DNA of 64,000 nucleotides from Actinokineospora globicatena (GCF_024171945.1 NZ_JAMTCR010000003.1:548211-612210); one strand, 5' to 3'. Counted from the first letter of the stretch, positions 42,248 through 51,609 are shown. Numbers and translations are program-made. Notes: generated from the letters alone by a model not told the origin.

Positions 42248-42392
42248 GTGTCCCTCTCCTGGTTGCCTTGCCCGTTGAGGATGGTAGACGACCCGAGATG
42301 GAGCGGCGTGCCGCGACGGGGGTGGCGACCTTGGTCAAGAACTTGCCTGCCCCGGATACCCCTCACGCCAACTCCCCCACGTCCGGCGGCGG

Positions 42393-43358
42393 TCAGACCA
42401 GGCCTCGGCGGGAGGCTTGGATTCCGGCTTGGAAGCGGGTGGTGGCGTCGAGTTCGGCCAGGAGGGCGGACATCCGGCGGGTCATGGTGCGTTGGGTGAT
42501 GTTGAGTGAGCGCATGATCGCGGCGTCCTTGCGGCCCGCGGCGAGCAGGGCCAGCATCTCCTTGTCGCGGTGGGTGCCGCGTAGGGCGGTGCCGATGGGA
42601 GTGGCCCGTTCCCACAGCAGGTCGAAGCAGGCGACCAGGGCGACCAGCAACGGGGACCGGTGCACGACGATGCGGGCGCCGGTCTCGGATTCCTCGAAGC
42701 TGAGCGGGAGCAGGGCGACGCGGCGGTCGGCGATCATCATCTTCAGCCGGACGTCCGGCAGCGCCCTGGCCTGCTCGCCCGCCTCGGTGTAGGTGGTGAC
42801 CTCGGCGAGGCGGGCGGGGTCGTCGAGGACGGGCAGGTGGTAGATCGTGCGGTAAGCCACGCCGCGGCGTAGGCCCTGGAGTTCGGTGATGTTGAGCTCG
42901 GGGGCGCCGCCGAGATAGGGCGGGCAGTCGACGATCAGGACTTCTTCCTGGGCGGCGAGCTGCAGCTGGGCGATGTGGTGGCGGACGGCGGGGCCGCCTT
43001 CGATCAGTTCGACGAGATCTCCCGGCGCGCCTCGGGGCGCCTGTTCGTAGGTGCTGGCCAGCACGCGGGCCGTCGCGCGGAGCCGGTCGAGCTCCTCGGC
43101 GCGGCGCAGGGCCAAGGCGTCGAGAGCGACCTGCGGGGGTGCGGGCACGTACCGGGCGGGGCGGCAGGCGAGGCGGGCGACAAGACCGCCGTCGACCAGG
43201 TTCGCCAGTGCGCGGGCCAGGCCACTGCTGGACATGTCCAGTTCGGCGGCGAGGTGGCGGGCGTCGGACCGGGGTTGGCGCAACAGCTCCAGGTAGACGG
43301 CGCCCTCCGCTGGGCCGAGGCCGATCGGCTCCAGGAAGTCGACGTCGAGTGGCTCCAC
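42393..43358 (-). CDS. TrmB-like regulator with C-terminal LuxR-type HTH
   Basis: 321 residues. The N-terminal wHTH (residues about 10-80: GLGPAEGAVYLELLRQPRSD, LDMSSSGLARALANLVDGGL) is TrmB-like. A central alpha/beta segment (QEEVLIVDCPPYLGG, VAYRTIYHLPVLDD, LKMMIADRRVALLPL) resembles the phospholipase-D-like domain of TrmB proteins. The C-terminus KEMLALLAAGRKDAAIMRSL, then NITQRTMTRRMSALLAEL is a LuxR-type HTH. Such TrmB/LuxR proteins are frequent in actinomycetes; targets unknown. It diverges from the XRE gene at 43481. Confidence 0.8.
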   Translation of the reverse strand: MEPLDVDFLEPIGLGPAEGAVYLELLRQPRSDARHLAAELDMSSSGLARALANLVDGGLVARLACRPARYVPAPPQVALDALALRRAEELDRLRATARVLASTYEQAPRGAPGDLVELIEGGPAVRHHIAQLQLAAQEEVLIVDCPPYLGGAPELNITELQGLRRGVAYRTIYHLPVLDDPARLAEVTTYTEAGEQARALPDVRLKMMIADRRVALLPLSFEESETGARIVVHRSPLLVALVACFDLLWERATPIGTALRGTHRDKEMLALLAAGRKDAAIMRSLNITQRTMTRRMSALLAELDATTRFQAGIQASRRGLV

Positions 43359-43480
43359 CGGGTCAGTCTAGGTCGGGTGGCCACATCTGGCCCATGGCCG
43401 GCGGTGCCCTTCTCGCGGGGTCACCGGGCGTCTACCTTGGTGGCCTTCCCGTGCCGGAGCAGGCCGAGTGGGAGTGGGCG

Positions 43481-44380
43481 ATGAACAACGACGTACGACG
43501 GGTGCTGCGGACCGGACCGTTCGACGTGGCGCTCGACGCCGCCATCGAGGCGTCCGGGCTGACCCTGCAACGGTTGTGCGGCAGGCTGTCCGACCGCGGC
43601 ATCACGGTGAGCCGCACCGCGATCTCGTACTGGCGCAGCGGCCGCAGCAGACCGGAGCGGGCCGAGTCGCTGGTGGCGCTCGGCGCGCTGGAGGAGGTCC
43701 TCGGCTTGCCGTCGGCCTCCCTGGTCGCCCTGCTCGGCGGCCGCAAACCCCGGGGCCGCGGTGTCCGGGCGCCCGGCACGCTGTCGCGGCGCGAGCTGTG
43801 GCCGTCGTGCGGGGGGTTGCTGACCGGCCTGGAGTCCGCGCCCGACGGGCAGGTCGACTACCTGGGCGTGAGCGACGCGCTGGTGGTCGACGAGCGGACC
43901 GGGGAACGCAGGCAGCGGACCAGGCTGGTCATCCGGGCCGCCGCCGACCGGGTGGACCGCTGCGTGGTCTGCCACGAGACCGACGACCCCGTCTTCGAGG
44001 CCCCTGAGGTGCTCGGCGTCGCCTTCGCGCGCCTGGGTCGCGTGCGCCGGGCCCCCGAGACCCGGTCGATGGTGGCCGAGTTCCTCTTCGACCGCCCGCT
44101 CAACCGCGGCGAGGACACGGTGATCGAGTACGACCTCCGGTTACCCGCTGGGCAACCGCTGGACCACGTCTACCGCCGCTTCCCCCGCCCGGTCGGCCTC
44201 TACACGGTGCAGCTGCGCTTCGTCGGCACCCCGCCGGGGCGGGTCCGCCGCTACGACCGGGCGGGTCTGCGCGGCCCGGAGCAGCACGTCGAGGACCTGT
44301 GGTTGGGCGCGGCGGGCACCACCTCGCTGGTCGCCCCTTCGGTGCGCCCGGGGACGGTGGGCGTGCGCTGGGAACGGTGA
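43481..44380 (+). CDS. XRE-like DNA-binding protein
   Basis: 299 residues from ATG at 43481 (GGGAGTGGGCG ahead). The N-terminal HTH: DAAIEASGLTLQRLCGRLSD, ITVSRTAISYWRSGRSRPE, then ALGALEEVLGLPSASLVALL. The C-terminal 200 residues are beta-rich with conserved Cys (RCVVCHE) and YRRFPRPVGLYTVQLRF, unlike standard XRE proteins. A strong hairpin follows the stop. The function is unknown; this architecture is seen in several actinomycete proteins. Confidence 0.7.
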   Translation: MNNDVRRVLRTGPFDVALDAAIEASGLTLQRLCGRLSDRGITVSRTAISYWRSGRSRPERAESLVALGALEEVLGLPSASLVALLGGRKPRGRGVRAPGTLSRRELWPSCGGLLTGLESAPDGQVDYLGVSDALVVDERTGERRQRTRLVIRAAADRVDRCVVCHETDDPVFEAPEVLGVAFARLGRVRRAPETRSMVAEFLFDRPLNRGEDTVIEYDLRLPAGQPLDHVYRRFPRPVGLYTVQLRFVGTPPGRVRRYDRAGLRGPEQHVEDLWLGAAGTTSLVAPSVRPGTVGVRWER

Positions 44381-44383
44381 AAC

Positions 44384-44416
44384 GGGCGGGCACCTGAGGT
44401 CTTCAGGTGCCCGCCC
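44384..44416. terminator. Perfect 14-bp hairpin between convergent genes
   Basis: Arms 44384-44397 and 44403-44416 pair perfectly around the loop GGTCT, starting four bases after the XRE stop. Likely terminator for the rightward gene. Confidence 0.75.
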
Positions 44417-44529
44417 GCCATTCCCGGAGCGCGAACCGGTGGCTGTCCGCAGTCCCTGCCACTGCCGCGACACCCGTCACCGCACGGCGCGACGCGGTGG
44501 GGCCGGTCCGCGGCCGGAAGCCGCGTGGT

Positions 44530-44563
44530 CGGGGTGTGGCCGGGATCGTCCGACCACACCCCG
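44530..44563 (-). terminator. Hairpin after the protease gene
   Basis: Arms CGGGGTGTGG (44530-44539) and CCACACCCCG (44554-44563) pair perfectly around 14 bases, just downstream of the protease stop at 44570. Confidence 0.6.
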
Positions 44564-44569
44564 GATCCG

Positions 44570-47446
44570 CTAGTAGGGGAAGATGAACCAGTAGAACGTG
44601 GCGCTCGCCTTGGCCCCGGAGCTGTCGGTCACCGTCACCGTGGGGTGGTAGTTCGCCCAGGTGGTCGGGGTCCCGGAGATCAACCCGGTGGTGGCGTTGA
44701 CGCTCAGCCCGGCGGGCAGGCCGGTGGCGGTGAAGCGGTTGCCGCCCTTGCCACCACTGGCGTTGATCTGCAGGCTGACCGCCTTGCCCTTCACGGTGGT
44801 CTGCGTGTTCGGGTTGGCCACGGTGAGCGGGGTGTTGCCGCCACCGGTGACGGTCAGGGTGTACACCGTCGTGCGGGTCACCCCGGACCGCGTGCCGCTG
44901 ACCGTGATCCGGTACTCACCGGCGGCCGTGGACGCGGACGTGCTGACCGAGAGGGTGGCGTTGCCGCCCACGCCGATCGTGGTCGGGTTGAACGAGGCCG
45001 TGGCCCCCGAGGGCAGCCCGCTGGCCGAGAGCGCGATGTCCCCGGTCGGCGGGTTCGGGGTGTCACCGATCTGCTGGTTCGCCCAGTCGCCCATGACGCC
45101 CCACAACTTGCCGTGGGCGTTGTAGGACGCGCAGTCGGTGCGCAGCCAGGAGAACACGCCCCAGATCTTGCCGTTGAGGAAGTACGGGCCACCGGAGTCG
45201 CCCTGGCACAGGCCGGTGCTGCCGTTGCCGAACCCGTCGCAGAACATGTAGCGGGCGTCGAACTGCGAGTTGATGTTCGCGCAGTTCTGGTCGGCCACCG
45301 TCGGCAGCACGGTCTCGCGCAGCAGCGCGTTCTTGTTGGCGTCGTTGGCGTCGGTCTTGCCGTAGCCGATCGCGGTGCCCTTGCTGCCCAGCGGCAGGCT
45401 GTCACCGGACTTGGCGATCGCCGGGAACTGGTAGCCCGCGGGGACCGGGATGTCGGACTTGGTGAAGATGACCGCGACGTCGAAGCCGGTGCGCCACCCG
45501 TCGTTGGCGTCGTAGTTCGGGTGGGTGCGGTACTCCTCGATCTCGACGCGGGTACCGGTGTTGGTGGCGTTGAGGTCGTCGCGCCCGTAGATCAGGTACT
45601 TCGGGTCGCCCTGGGAGAACTTGCAGTGCGCGGCGATCAGCACGGCCCGCTTGGCCACGACCGACCCGGTGCAGGACTGCTCCTGCGGCCGGACTCCGCC
45701 GGTGCGGTGCTGGGAGATGATGAACGGGTACTTGGCGACCGTGGTCGGGCTCCCGTTCACCACCCCGGGTCCGGCCGCCGTGCCGGAGGTGCCGTCGGTG
45801 AGACCGTCGTTGCGGTTGCCGCCGACCGCGGTGGCGCTGATGGTGGTGGACGCCGTCGACCCGGCCGCGACCGACCCGCTGCTCGGGCCGGCCGAGAGGC
45901 TGAAGTCGTTCGGGACAGTTCCGTTCACCGTCAAGGAGACGTCGGCGGTGTGCGTGGCGTCGGCGCTCTTGCCGGTCACGGTGACCTTGTAGGTGCCGGG
46001 GGTGGCACTGGAGGACACCGAGAGCGTCAGCTTCGACGAGTTGCCCGCGGTCACCGAGGTCGGGTCGAGCGCCGCGGTGACGCCCGAGGGCAGACCGCTG
46101 GCCGAGAGCGCCACGGTCTGGGCGGAACCGCGCACGACCGAGGTGGAGATCGTGCTGGTCGCGGCCGCGCCCGGGTCGGCGTTGACCGAGGCCGGGCTCG
46201 CCGCGATGGCGAAGTCGTTGGCCGACGGCGGCGCGCTCGGGACGTGGAGCAACCGGTTGGGCGTGCCCGCCCGGATGTTGGTCATCTTGCCGGTGGTGGC
46301 GTTGTCGACGATCCACTTCTTCAGGTCGGCGGGCGTCGAGGACGGCGCCTCGGCCAACCGCAGCGCCAGCGCACCGGTCACGTGCGGGGCGGCCATCGAG
46401 GTGCCGGACTTCTGCCCGTAGGAGGTGTCCGAGGTGTTGACCGACGAGTCGATGTTGCTGCCCGGCGCGAAGACGTCCATGCAGGCGCCGTCGTTGGAGT
46501 CACCGGCGCGCTGGTCCGAGGAGGTCGAGTTGCCGGTGCGCACCCCGGTCTCGACCCGGCTGCCCGGGCCGTAGTCGCAGGAGTTGCCGCCGTTGTTGCC
46601 GGTGATCAGTCCCCATTGGACACCCGAGGCGATCGACCCCTTGATGGCGTCGACACCGATGGTGGGGTCGTCGGCGTAGACGCTCATGTTGGCCACCGCA
46701 GGCTTGACCGCGTTCTTGGCCAGCCACTCGGCCGCGACGACGATGTCGGTGTCCTTGCCCGACGACTGGCAGCCCAGGATGCGGACCGCCCACAGGTTCG
46801 CCTTCTTCGCCACACCGCGGGTCTTGCCGCCGACGATGCCCGCCACGTGCGTGCCGTGGCCCGCCTTGGCCGAGTCGCAGTCGTTGCCGTTGGTGGGCGG
46901 CTGGACGAAGTCCGCTGCGAACTTGGCGCGGCCCTCGAACTCGGTGTGGGTGTAGCGGATGCCGGTGTCGACGATGTAGACGTTGACACCCGCGCCCGCG
47001 GTGTCGGAGTAGGTGTACTTCTTGTCCAGCGGCAGGTCCCGCTGGTCGACGCGGTCGAGGCCCCAGTTGGCCGGGTTGGTCTGGGTCTCGGCGGCGTGGG
47101 AGGTGCCGGACTGGGTGACCGACTCGACCTCCGGGCTGGCAGCCAGGCGGCGGGCCGCGGCGCTGTCGAGGTTCTCCGCGACGTAACCGCGCATGACCCG
47201 GTCGAGCACGTGGGTCGCGGTACCGCCGAAGCGCTCCGTCAGCGCTTGCGCACGGCTACCCGACGACGCGGCACCGGCGTAGTCCTTCAGCTTGACCAAG
47301 TACACCCCCGGGACGGGGTTCTTGGCCGCCACCCGAACCGCACCCTCCGGTTCAGCGGCGAAGGCCACCGGCGTGATCACCACCGCCGCGGCCACCGCGA
47401 CCAGCGCCGTGGCGGCCGCCAGTAACGACTTCGGTTTGCAGGGCAT
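44570..47446 (-). CDS. Secreted serine protease: subtilisin (S8) with an inserted trypsin (S1) domain
   Basis: 958 residues from ATG at 47446 (AGAGGAG ahead). A signal peptide (LLAAATALVAVAAAVVIT, cut after AFA) is followed by an inhibitor I9-like propeptide (residues about 40-120). The S8 domain has Asp160 (VDTGIRYTHTEFEG), His197 (GHGTHVAG) and Ser350 (GTSMAAPHV). Residues 410-508 form an Ig-like repeat (NDFAIAASP...). A second copy starts at 513 (NDFSLSAGP), breaks at about 546, is interrupted by a complete S1 domain with His607 (LIAAHC), Asp656 (FDVAVIF) and Ser751 (GDSGGP), and resumes at about 802 (GDIALSASG). The C-terminus is another Ig-like domain. Both catalytic triads look intact. 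Confidence 0.88.
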   Translation of the reverse strand: MPCKPKSLLAAATALVAVAAAVVITPVAFAAEPEGAVRVAAKNPVPGVYLVKLKDYAGAASSGSRAQALTERFGGTATHVLDRVMRGYVAENLDSAAARRLAASPEVESVTQSGTSHAAETQTNPANWGLDRVDQRDLPLDKKYTYSDTAGAGVNVYIVDTGIRYTHTEFEGRAKFAADFVQPPTNGNDCDSAKAGHGTHVAGIVGGKTRGVAKKANLWAVRILGCQSSGKDTDIVVAAEWLAKNAVKPAVANMSVYADDPTIGVDAIKGSIASGVQWGLITGNNGGNSCDYGPGSRVETGVRTGNSTSSDQRAGDSNDGACMDVFAPGSNIDSSVNTSDTSYGQKSGTSMAAPHVTGALALRLAEAPSSTPADLKKWIVDNATTGKMTNIRAGTPNRLLHVPSAPPSANDFAIAASPASVNADPGAAATSTISTSVVRGSAQTVALSASGLPSGVTAALDPTSVTAGNSSKLTLSVSSSATPGTYKVTVTGKSADATHTADVSLTVNGTVPNDFSLSAGPSSGSVAAGSTASTTISATAVGGNRNDGLTDGTSGTAAGPGVVNGSPTTVAKYPFIISQHRTGGVRPQEQSCTGSVVAKRAVLIAAHCKFSQGDPKYLIYGRDDLNATNTGTRVEIEEYRTHPNYDANDGWRTGFDVAVIFTKSDIPVPAGYQFPAIAKSGDSLPLGSKGTAIGYGKTDANDANKNALLRETVLPTVADQNCANINSQFDARYMFCDGFGNGSTGLCQGDSGGPYFLNGKIWGVFSWLRTDCASYNAHGKLWGVMGDWANQQIGDTPNPPTGDIALSASGLPSGATASFNPTTIGVGGNATLSVSTSASTAAGEYRITVSGTRSGVTRTTVYTLTVTGGGNTPLTVANPNTQTTVKGKAVSLQINASGGKGGNRFTATGLPAGLSVNATTGLISGTPTTWANYHPTVTVTDSSGAKASATFYWFIFPY

Positions 47447-47836
47447 TGCGTACTCCTCTTCGTGTGGAGCTGGGAATCCGGAAATTAGCCGGAAACCCCA
47501 ACCCGCTTGAAGAGTTCTGTTCCCCGTCCCTACCCCCTCGTTTTCCCTGTGACGATCACCAGGTCAGGACCACATTCCCGAAACAGATTTCCACTGTCGC
47601 CGCACGCGCGGCTGCCGTTCAGACCCTGGGGCTGGATGGTGATCCAGGCACCGCCGACACCTGGTCTCCGACCTCCGAAGCGCGCAGGACGGACTCTCGG
47701 AGAACGCGTCTGAGACTGCCGCAGCCTGCTTGCCAGCTGGGATCTCAGATGCGTCAGGTCCGCAGCGGGGTCGATGCGCCGTGCTATCCGCCGCCCCCTC
47801 GACGACGCCTGAAGCCGCTCGACTCTCGGGTCGAGG
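47447..47836. other. Intergenic region upstream of the protease
   Basis: About 390 bases, with the protease promoter expected in it. No gene or repeat identified. Confidence 0.4.
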
Positions 47837-48289
47837 TTATTCCTCGTCGGACGGAATCCCCGGCATCCGTTCGCCCAATTCCCATTCGATGGAGTTCGGT
47901 CGCTGCCCGGATGACAAGAACTCCGCCAGAACCGAGTACACGACCTCGATCGGTACAACAGCCCGAGGAGGAACAGCTACATCGTGCATACCCGCCAAGC
48001 GGCCGTCCTCCCACTCCGCGTTGAGTCCGCTACTCGGCGCCCAGAGGCGAAATCCCGCCCGCCAGGTCAGGAGTCCTCGGTCGTTGAACACCCCGAATGT
48101 CAGACTCTCCTGGCGTTCCTCGCCGTCGGGGTCGTCCTCCCCCGCCCAGTGTTGTGCCAGGTTCCAGACCCACATGACTTCCACGCCCGCGTCGTTGAGC
48201 CGCTTGACCTCGGCCAACAGGTCCACCCCACGCGGGAGGTCGTCCACCGCGATCCATCCGCGGTCGAGTACCGGAACCTCGTCGGTCAT
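47837..48289 (-). CDS. Imm1-family immunity protein
   Basis: 150 residues, acidic, no signal peptide. Typical Imm1 features: VEVMWVWNLAQHWAGEDDPD, ESLTFGVFNDRGLLTWRAG and the ending RPNSIEWELG. Imm1 proteins neutralise deaminase-type toxins. The ATG at 48289 overlaps the toxin stop (ATGA), guaranteeing coordinated production. It should bind and block the deaminase encoded just upstream on the same transcript. Confidence 0.75.
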   Translation of the reverse strand: MTDEVPVLDRGWIAVDDLPRGVDLLAEVKRLNDAGVEVMWVWNLAQHWAGEDDPDGEERQESLTFGVFNDRGLLTWRAGFRLWAPSSGLNAEWEDGRLAGMHDVAVPPRAVVPIEVVYSVLAEFLSSGQRPNSIEWELGERMPGIPSDEE

Positions 48290-49101
48290 CGAGTGGCCTT
48301 CCCGTGATAGATGTGTTTGAACGGATTCCCGTCCACGTCAGTACCCAACACGGTCAGCGTATACCCCTCCGGCAGAATCCTCGGAAGAGCTCGATGACAC
48401 CCCGGAAGATATGACCCGGTCTCGGATCCACACGGAGCATGATTGATCACCACCTGGCCCTGCGTGCGCCGCATCTCGATCTGCATCACCACCACTTTGA
48501 CTTCGACGTGGTTGTTCAGTTGATCCGCGTTGGGCACACGAAGCGCAGAGATACGGTGCGCCGCCTTCTCCGCCCACGGATCATTCCTCGTCGCACCGAT
48601 CTCCCCGACATCGTGCCCGTCGAGCCGCACCCAGCCAGTCATGGGCGGCGAGTTCCGTTGCCCTTTGCGCACCCGCGGCGGCATGAAGTCGTGGTACGGC
48701 ACGGCCTCATCCGGGTAGCGGTCCCCGTGCATGTTCGGCTCCCCTTGGGGCTCACCCCGCGAGTTCTCAGAAGCACGCAGCACATCCTGTGACGGGGGAA
48801 CGACTCGAGGAAGTCGGGTAGACGCGGCAGCCCGACCTCGAGGACCACCATGATGATCAGCCGCTACCACAAGCTCGGTGCTCGCCTGGTCAAGCGCCTG
48901 GCGCAGCTCGACGACACGACGTTCGACAACAACCAGGATGTCCAAGATCGAGCCGGACCTGGCGGAGCGTCCAAGGACGACCTGGACAACCAGCGCTGTC
49001 GCGCCCAGCCACTCGGTGAGCTGACCGATCACCGTTTCGGACGAAGCTGCGACACTGTCCCGCAGCGCGCGTAGGCGCTGTGCCTCACTCTCGATCGACA
49101 C
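48286..49101 (-). CDS. DddA-like (SCP1.201-type) cytidine deaminase toxin
   Basis: 271 residues. Residues 1-85 are helical with heptad spacing and resemble a WXG/ESX-type N-terminal secretion domain (SIESEAQRLRALRDSVAAS). After a Pro/Arg-rich linker the deaminase core shows NNHVEVKVVVMQIEM, giving the catalytic His198-Val-Glu200, then NHAPCGSETGS and YLPGCHRALPRILPEG, giving zinc-ligand candidates Cys224 and Cys235. The spacing of the two Cys (ten residues between them) is wider than the CxxC of typical deaminases but is seen in SCP1.201 members. Such enzymes deaminate cytosine in double-stranded DNA (DddA) or single strands. The Imm1 gene follows with overlap. Confidence 0.75.
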   Translation of the reverse strand: MSIESEAQRLRALRDSVAASSETVIGQLTEWLGATALVVQVVLGRSARSGSILDILVVVERRVVELRQALDQASTELVVAADHHGGPRGRAAASTRLPRVVPPSQDVLRASENSRGEPQGEPNMHGDRYPDEAVPYHDFMPPRVRKGQRNSPPMTGWVRLDGHDVGEIGATRNDPWAEKAAHRISALRVPNADQLNNHVEVKVVVMQIEMRRTQGQVVINHAPCGSETGSYLPGCHRALPRILPEGYTLTVLGTDVDGNPFKHIYHGKATR

Positions 49102-49870
49102 GCGAGTAAACCCTACCCGCCACTACCGACATCGCCCAACGATTCCGAACATGCGGACGTGCCCACAGGTATGGGCAGAGCCTCGGGTGAGCACCGTTAT
49201 ACCGCCCAGATGGCCCGACGACGGAAGAAGATGGTGACATGGTGCCCCCTATCGTAAAGAGCGACTGCCCGCTGTCGATGATGCACAGTCGCACTCTTCT
49301 TTGTGCGTCATTCGCCGCTTGCGGACGTTGTCATGCCCGATATGCACGAGATGCACCTCGCCAGATCGGCGTGCGCGGTACCGCCCAAGCCCAGGGCCAA
49401 GTCGGGATCCGTTCAGAGCTCCAGCCCGCCCAGGGCAGGCCCGCCCAATCCGGGGCAGTGAGAAACCGGATCGAGTCGAGGACGTGAGCGTGGTCAGTTG
49501 ACCGGATTGCACCCGGACTTCGGTGTGCACACATGGGGCTGCCGTCGTCGTCTCTCAAGCGTCGTACTGCACACCGACCTTCGATCCAGCACCTGGCTGC
49601 GGCAGACCATTGCGCGCGACGAGGGGCCAAATCAACCCATATGGACCTGATGCCACCCGGTTCCTACCTCGCCGCTTCCCACTCGAGCATCGGTGCGGTC
49701 CGCCAAGTGGATCCGGACGGTTCGTTGTGTGGTTGTCCGGATCCACATGGCGGAATCGGGGGTCACTGGGGGTTTGAGACGGTGTGACAACTGCTCGCTG
49801 CCGATGGCCGAGCAGACCTCTTGCCACCTGCTTCCGTTCGCCCCTGCTCCGGCGGCGGGCGGAAGCAGAT
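49102..49870. other. 770-base region without convincing gene
   Basis: Between the deaminase operon and the secreted-protein gene. The open frames here have poor codon bias and no known motifs. It contains an 18-base inverted repeat (listed separately). It could hold degraded sequence or regulatory RNA. Confidence 0.4.
49701..49752. repeat. 18-base inverted repeat with 16-base loop
   Basis: Arms 49701-49718 and 49735-49752 match at 17 of 18 positions, around a 16-base loop. It lies about 120 bases after the stop of the secreted-protein gene and could be its terminator, or the end of a small mobile or palindromic element. Confidence 0.55.
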
Positions 49871-50161
49871 TCAGTTGCAGCCGGTGTACTGCAGCGCGGC
49901 GTCGGCCATGTTCCTCGTGTAGCCGTTCCAGAACACCCTGGTGTTCCCACCCGAGGTGCCCCCGGTGGGGCCATCGATGGTGTTCCCGTAGTGGAGCGCG
50001 GCCACCAGGTTGCCGAAGTCGTCGTAGATGCCCGCTTCGCTCCAGACGACCCTGAAGTGGCTCACGGAGCACGGGATGGGCACGGCCTGAGCCGTTCCGG
50101 CGCCGACGACCCCGGTCAGAGCGAACGCGCACGCGGCGACGATCGCAGCGATCTTTCGCAT
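49871..50161 (-). CDS. Small secreted protein
   Basis: 96 residues from ATG at 50161 with GGGGGATCC ahead. The signal peptide is clear: MRKIAAIVAACAFALTGVVG, cut after AQA. The mature 70 residues hold two Cys (CSVSHFRVVWSEAGIYDD at the start and TGCN at the end), probably a disulfide, and Gly/Thr-rich turns like small SH3-like secreted domains. Function unknown. In an area with toxin and immunity genes, a small antimicrobial or inhibitor is possible but not shown. Confidence 0.6.
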   Translation of the reverse strand: MRKIAAIVAACAFALTGVVGAGTAQAVPIPCSVSHFRVVWSEAGIYDDFGNLVAALHYGNTIDGPTGGTSGGNTRVFWNGYTRNMADAALQYTGCN

Positions 50162-50429
50162 GGATCCCCCTACTCGGTCGCGCAGCACCACAGCGATGTT
50201 GCGCATTTACTCAATCGGCCAACATGTTGACAATCTTTGGCTGACTTCAAGTTACGTACGTCGTACCGAGTGGGCTATCCCCCGTCCGGGTGCTCTCCCC
50301 AGGAGCGCGAGCGCGCATCACGGCGGCTCCGACAACCGCCTCCGAACACCGACGGCTTCGGTCGGACGAGACAATTCGGGAGAAACGGATAACCGAGCCG
50401 ACGTGCTGTCGCTCTGGTGGCGTAAGGCC

Positions 50430-51472
50430 ATGGTCGCCGCGGTGGTGTTCGATGTGGGCGAGACGTTGCTGGATGACTCGCGGGAGTGGGGCGCGTGGGC
50501 CGACTGGGTTGGCGTCTCCCGCCACACGTTCTCGACCGTGTTGGGCGCGGTCACTGCTACGGGCCGGGACAACGCCGAGACGTTCCAGCACTTCCGCCCT
50601 GACTTCGACCTGACCCACGAACGACAGTTGCGCGAGTCAGCACGACGAGGCGAAGTGATCGACGAAATCGACCTGCGCCAGGACGTCCGGCCCGCCCTTG
50701 CCCAGCTCCGCGCACGGGCTCTTTGGATGGGTGTGACCGAGAACCAGGCCGCTGGCGCTGGCACCCTGCTGCGGGAGTTGAACCTGCCGGTTGATCGTGT
50801 CGCGACCTCGGGTGAGTGGGGTGCGACCAAGCCGGCCCCCGAGTTCTTCGAGCGAGTGGTCGCCATGACGCCGGGCGGTGTGGACGAGGTCGTCTACGTC
50901 GGGGATCACCCGGACAACGACGTCGTGGCCGCCAAAGCGGCGGGCTCCCGGACCGGCCTGATCCGGCGCGGCCCTTGGGTTACCTGTGGGCTGATGACCC
51001 GCTGGTGCGTCGTGACGCAAATTGGGTCATCGACTTCCTGCTCGAACTGCCCGATCTGCTGCGGCCCGCCACGTCAGGCAACATCGCCGCGCCTCGTCGC
51101 ATTGCGATCAACCGCGGGCGCCCGAACGCCTGCTCATGGTCGGTGTGCGGCATGTGGTGGCCGAAGTCGATCCCGTCGCCGCGGACGTCGTCGGCCCACG
51201 CCCGCCAGATGGCCACGGGTCGCCGTAGAGGTCTTCGAGGTCGTCGCGGGGGGACCAGAGGACACGGACCGCGACAGCGGATTCGCCACCGTGATCCAGA
51301 TTTGTTGTCGCGCAACGAATTTCTCCGACCATCGCCAGTTCGAACTATCTTCGCACCGACCAGTCCGGACAGTCGCGGGAGACCAATGGTCTTGTTGTAC
51401 GACTCCACTGTGTGTCACGTCAAAGCCACCGGCCGGGACCTCACGAACAGGTGGCCGCCTGCCGATACCTGA
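50430..51472 (+). pseudogene. Frameshifted HAD hydrolase gene
   Basis: From ATG at 50430 the frame encodes VAAVVFDVGETLLDD (motif I variant), WMGVTENQAAGAG (motif II), WGATKPAPEFFERVV (Lys) and VVYVGDHPDNDVVAAKAAG (motif IV), a HAD phosphatase-like protein. At about 50985, in TTGGGTT, the frame breaks: the homologous continuation GYLWADDPLVRRDANWVI and FLLELPDLL is in the next frame. A single missing G explains it. The homology ends near 51065 and the shifted frame then runs to 51472 through sequence of another gene fragment. It could also be a sequencing error. Confidence 0.65.
51110..51300 (-). pseudogene. Alpha/beta-hydrolase C-terminal fragment
   Basis: On the minus strand, VAVRVLWSPRDDLEDLYGDP is followed, in a shifted frame, by VAIWRAWADDVRGDGIDFGHH, the end of a haloacid-dehalogenase-like or esterase alpha/beta-hydrolase fold with its catalytic His (GHH). 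The rest of the gene is absent. It overlaps the end of the broken HAD gene, so this is a junction of two decayed genes. Confidence 0.5.
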
Positions 51473-51609
51473 CGACGTCAGTGTCGACTCGTTCGAGTGG
51501 TAATCGCGGGTCGAGTTGGCACGTGAACCGAACTCAGGTCGAATGGCGGTGACGGTGACAAATCGCCCTGTTCTGTGGTGTGGATCGCCGCGGCGATGGA
51601 GGGTGCCCG

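Noticed and set aside
44525-47425. 966-codon open frame on the plus strand
   Set aside because: Lies opposite the subtilisin/trypsin gene, which has two complete catalytic triads; the plus reading is low-complexity Gly/Arg/Val.
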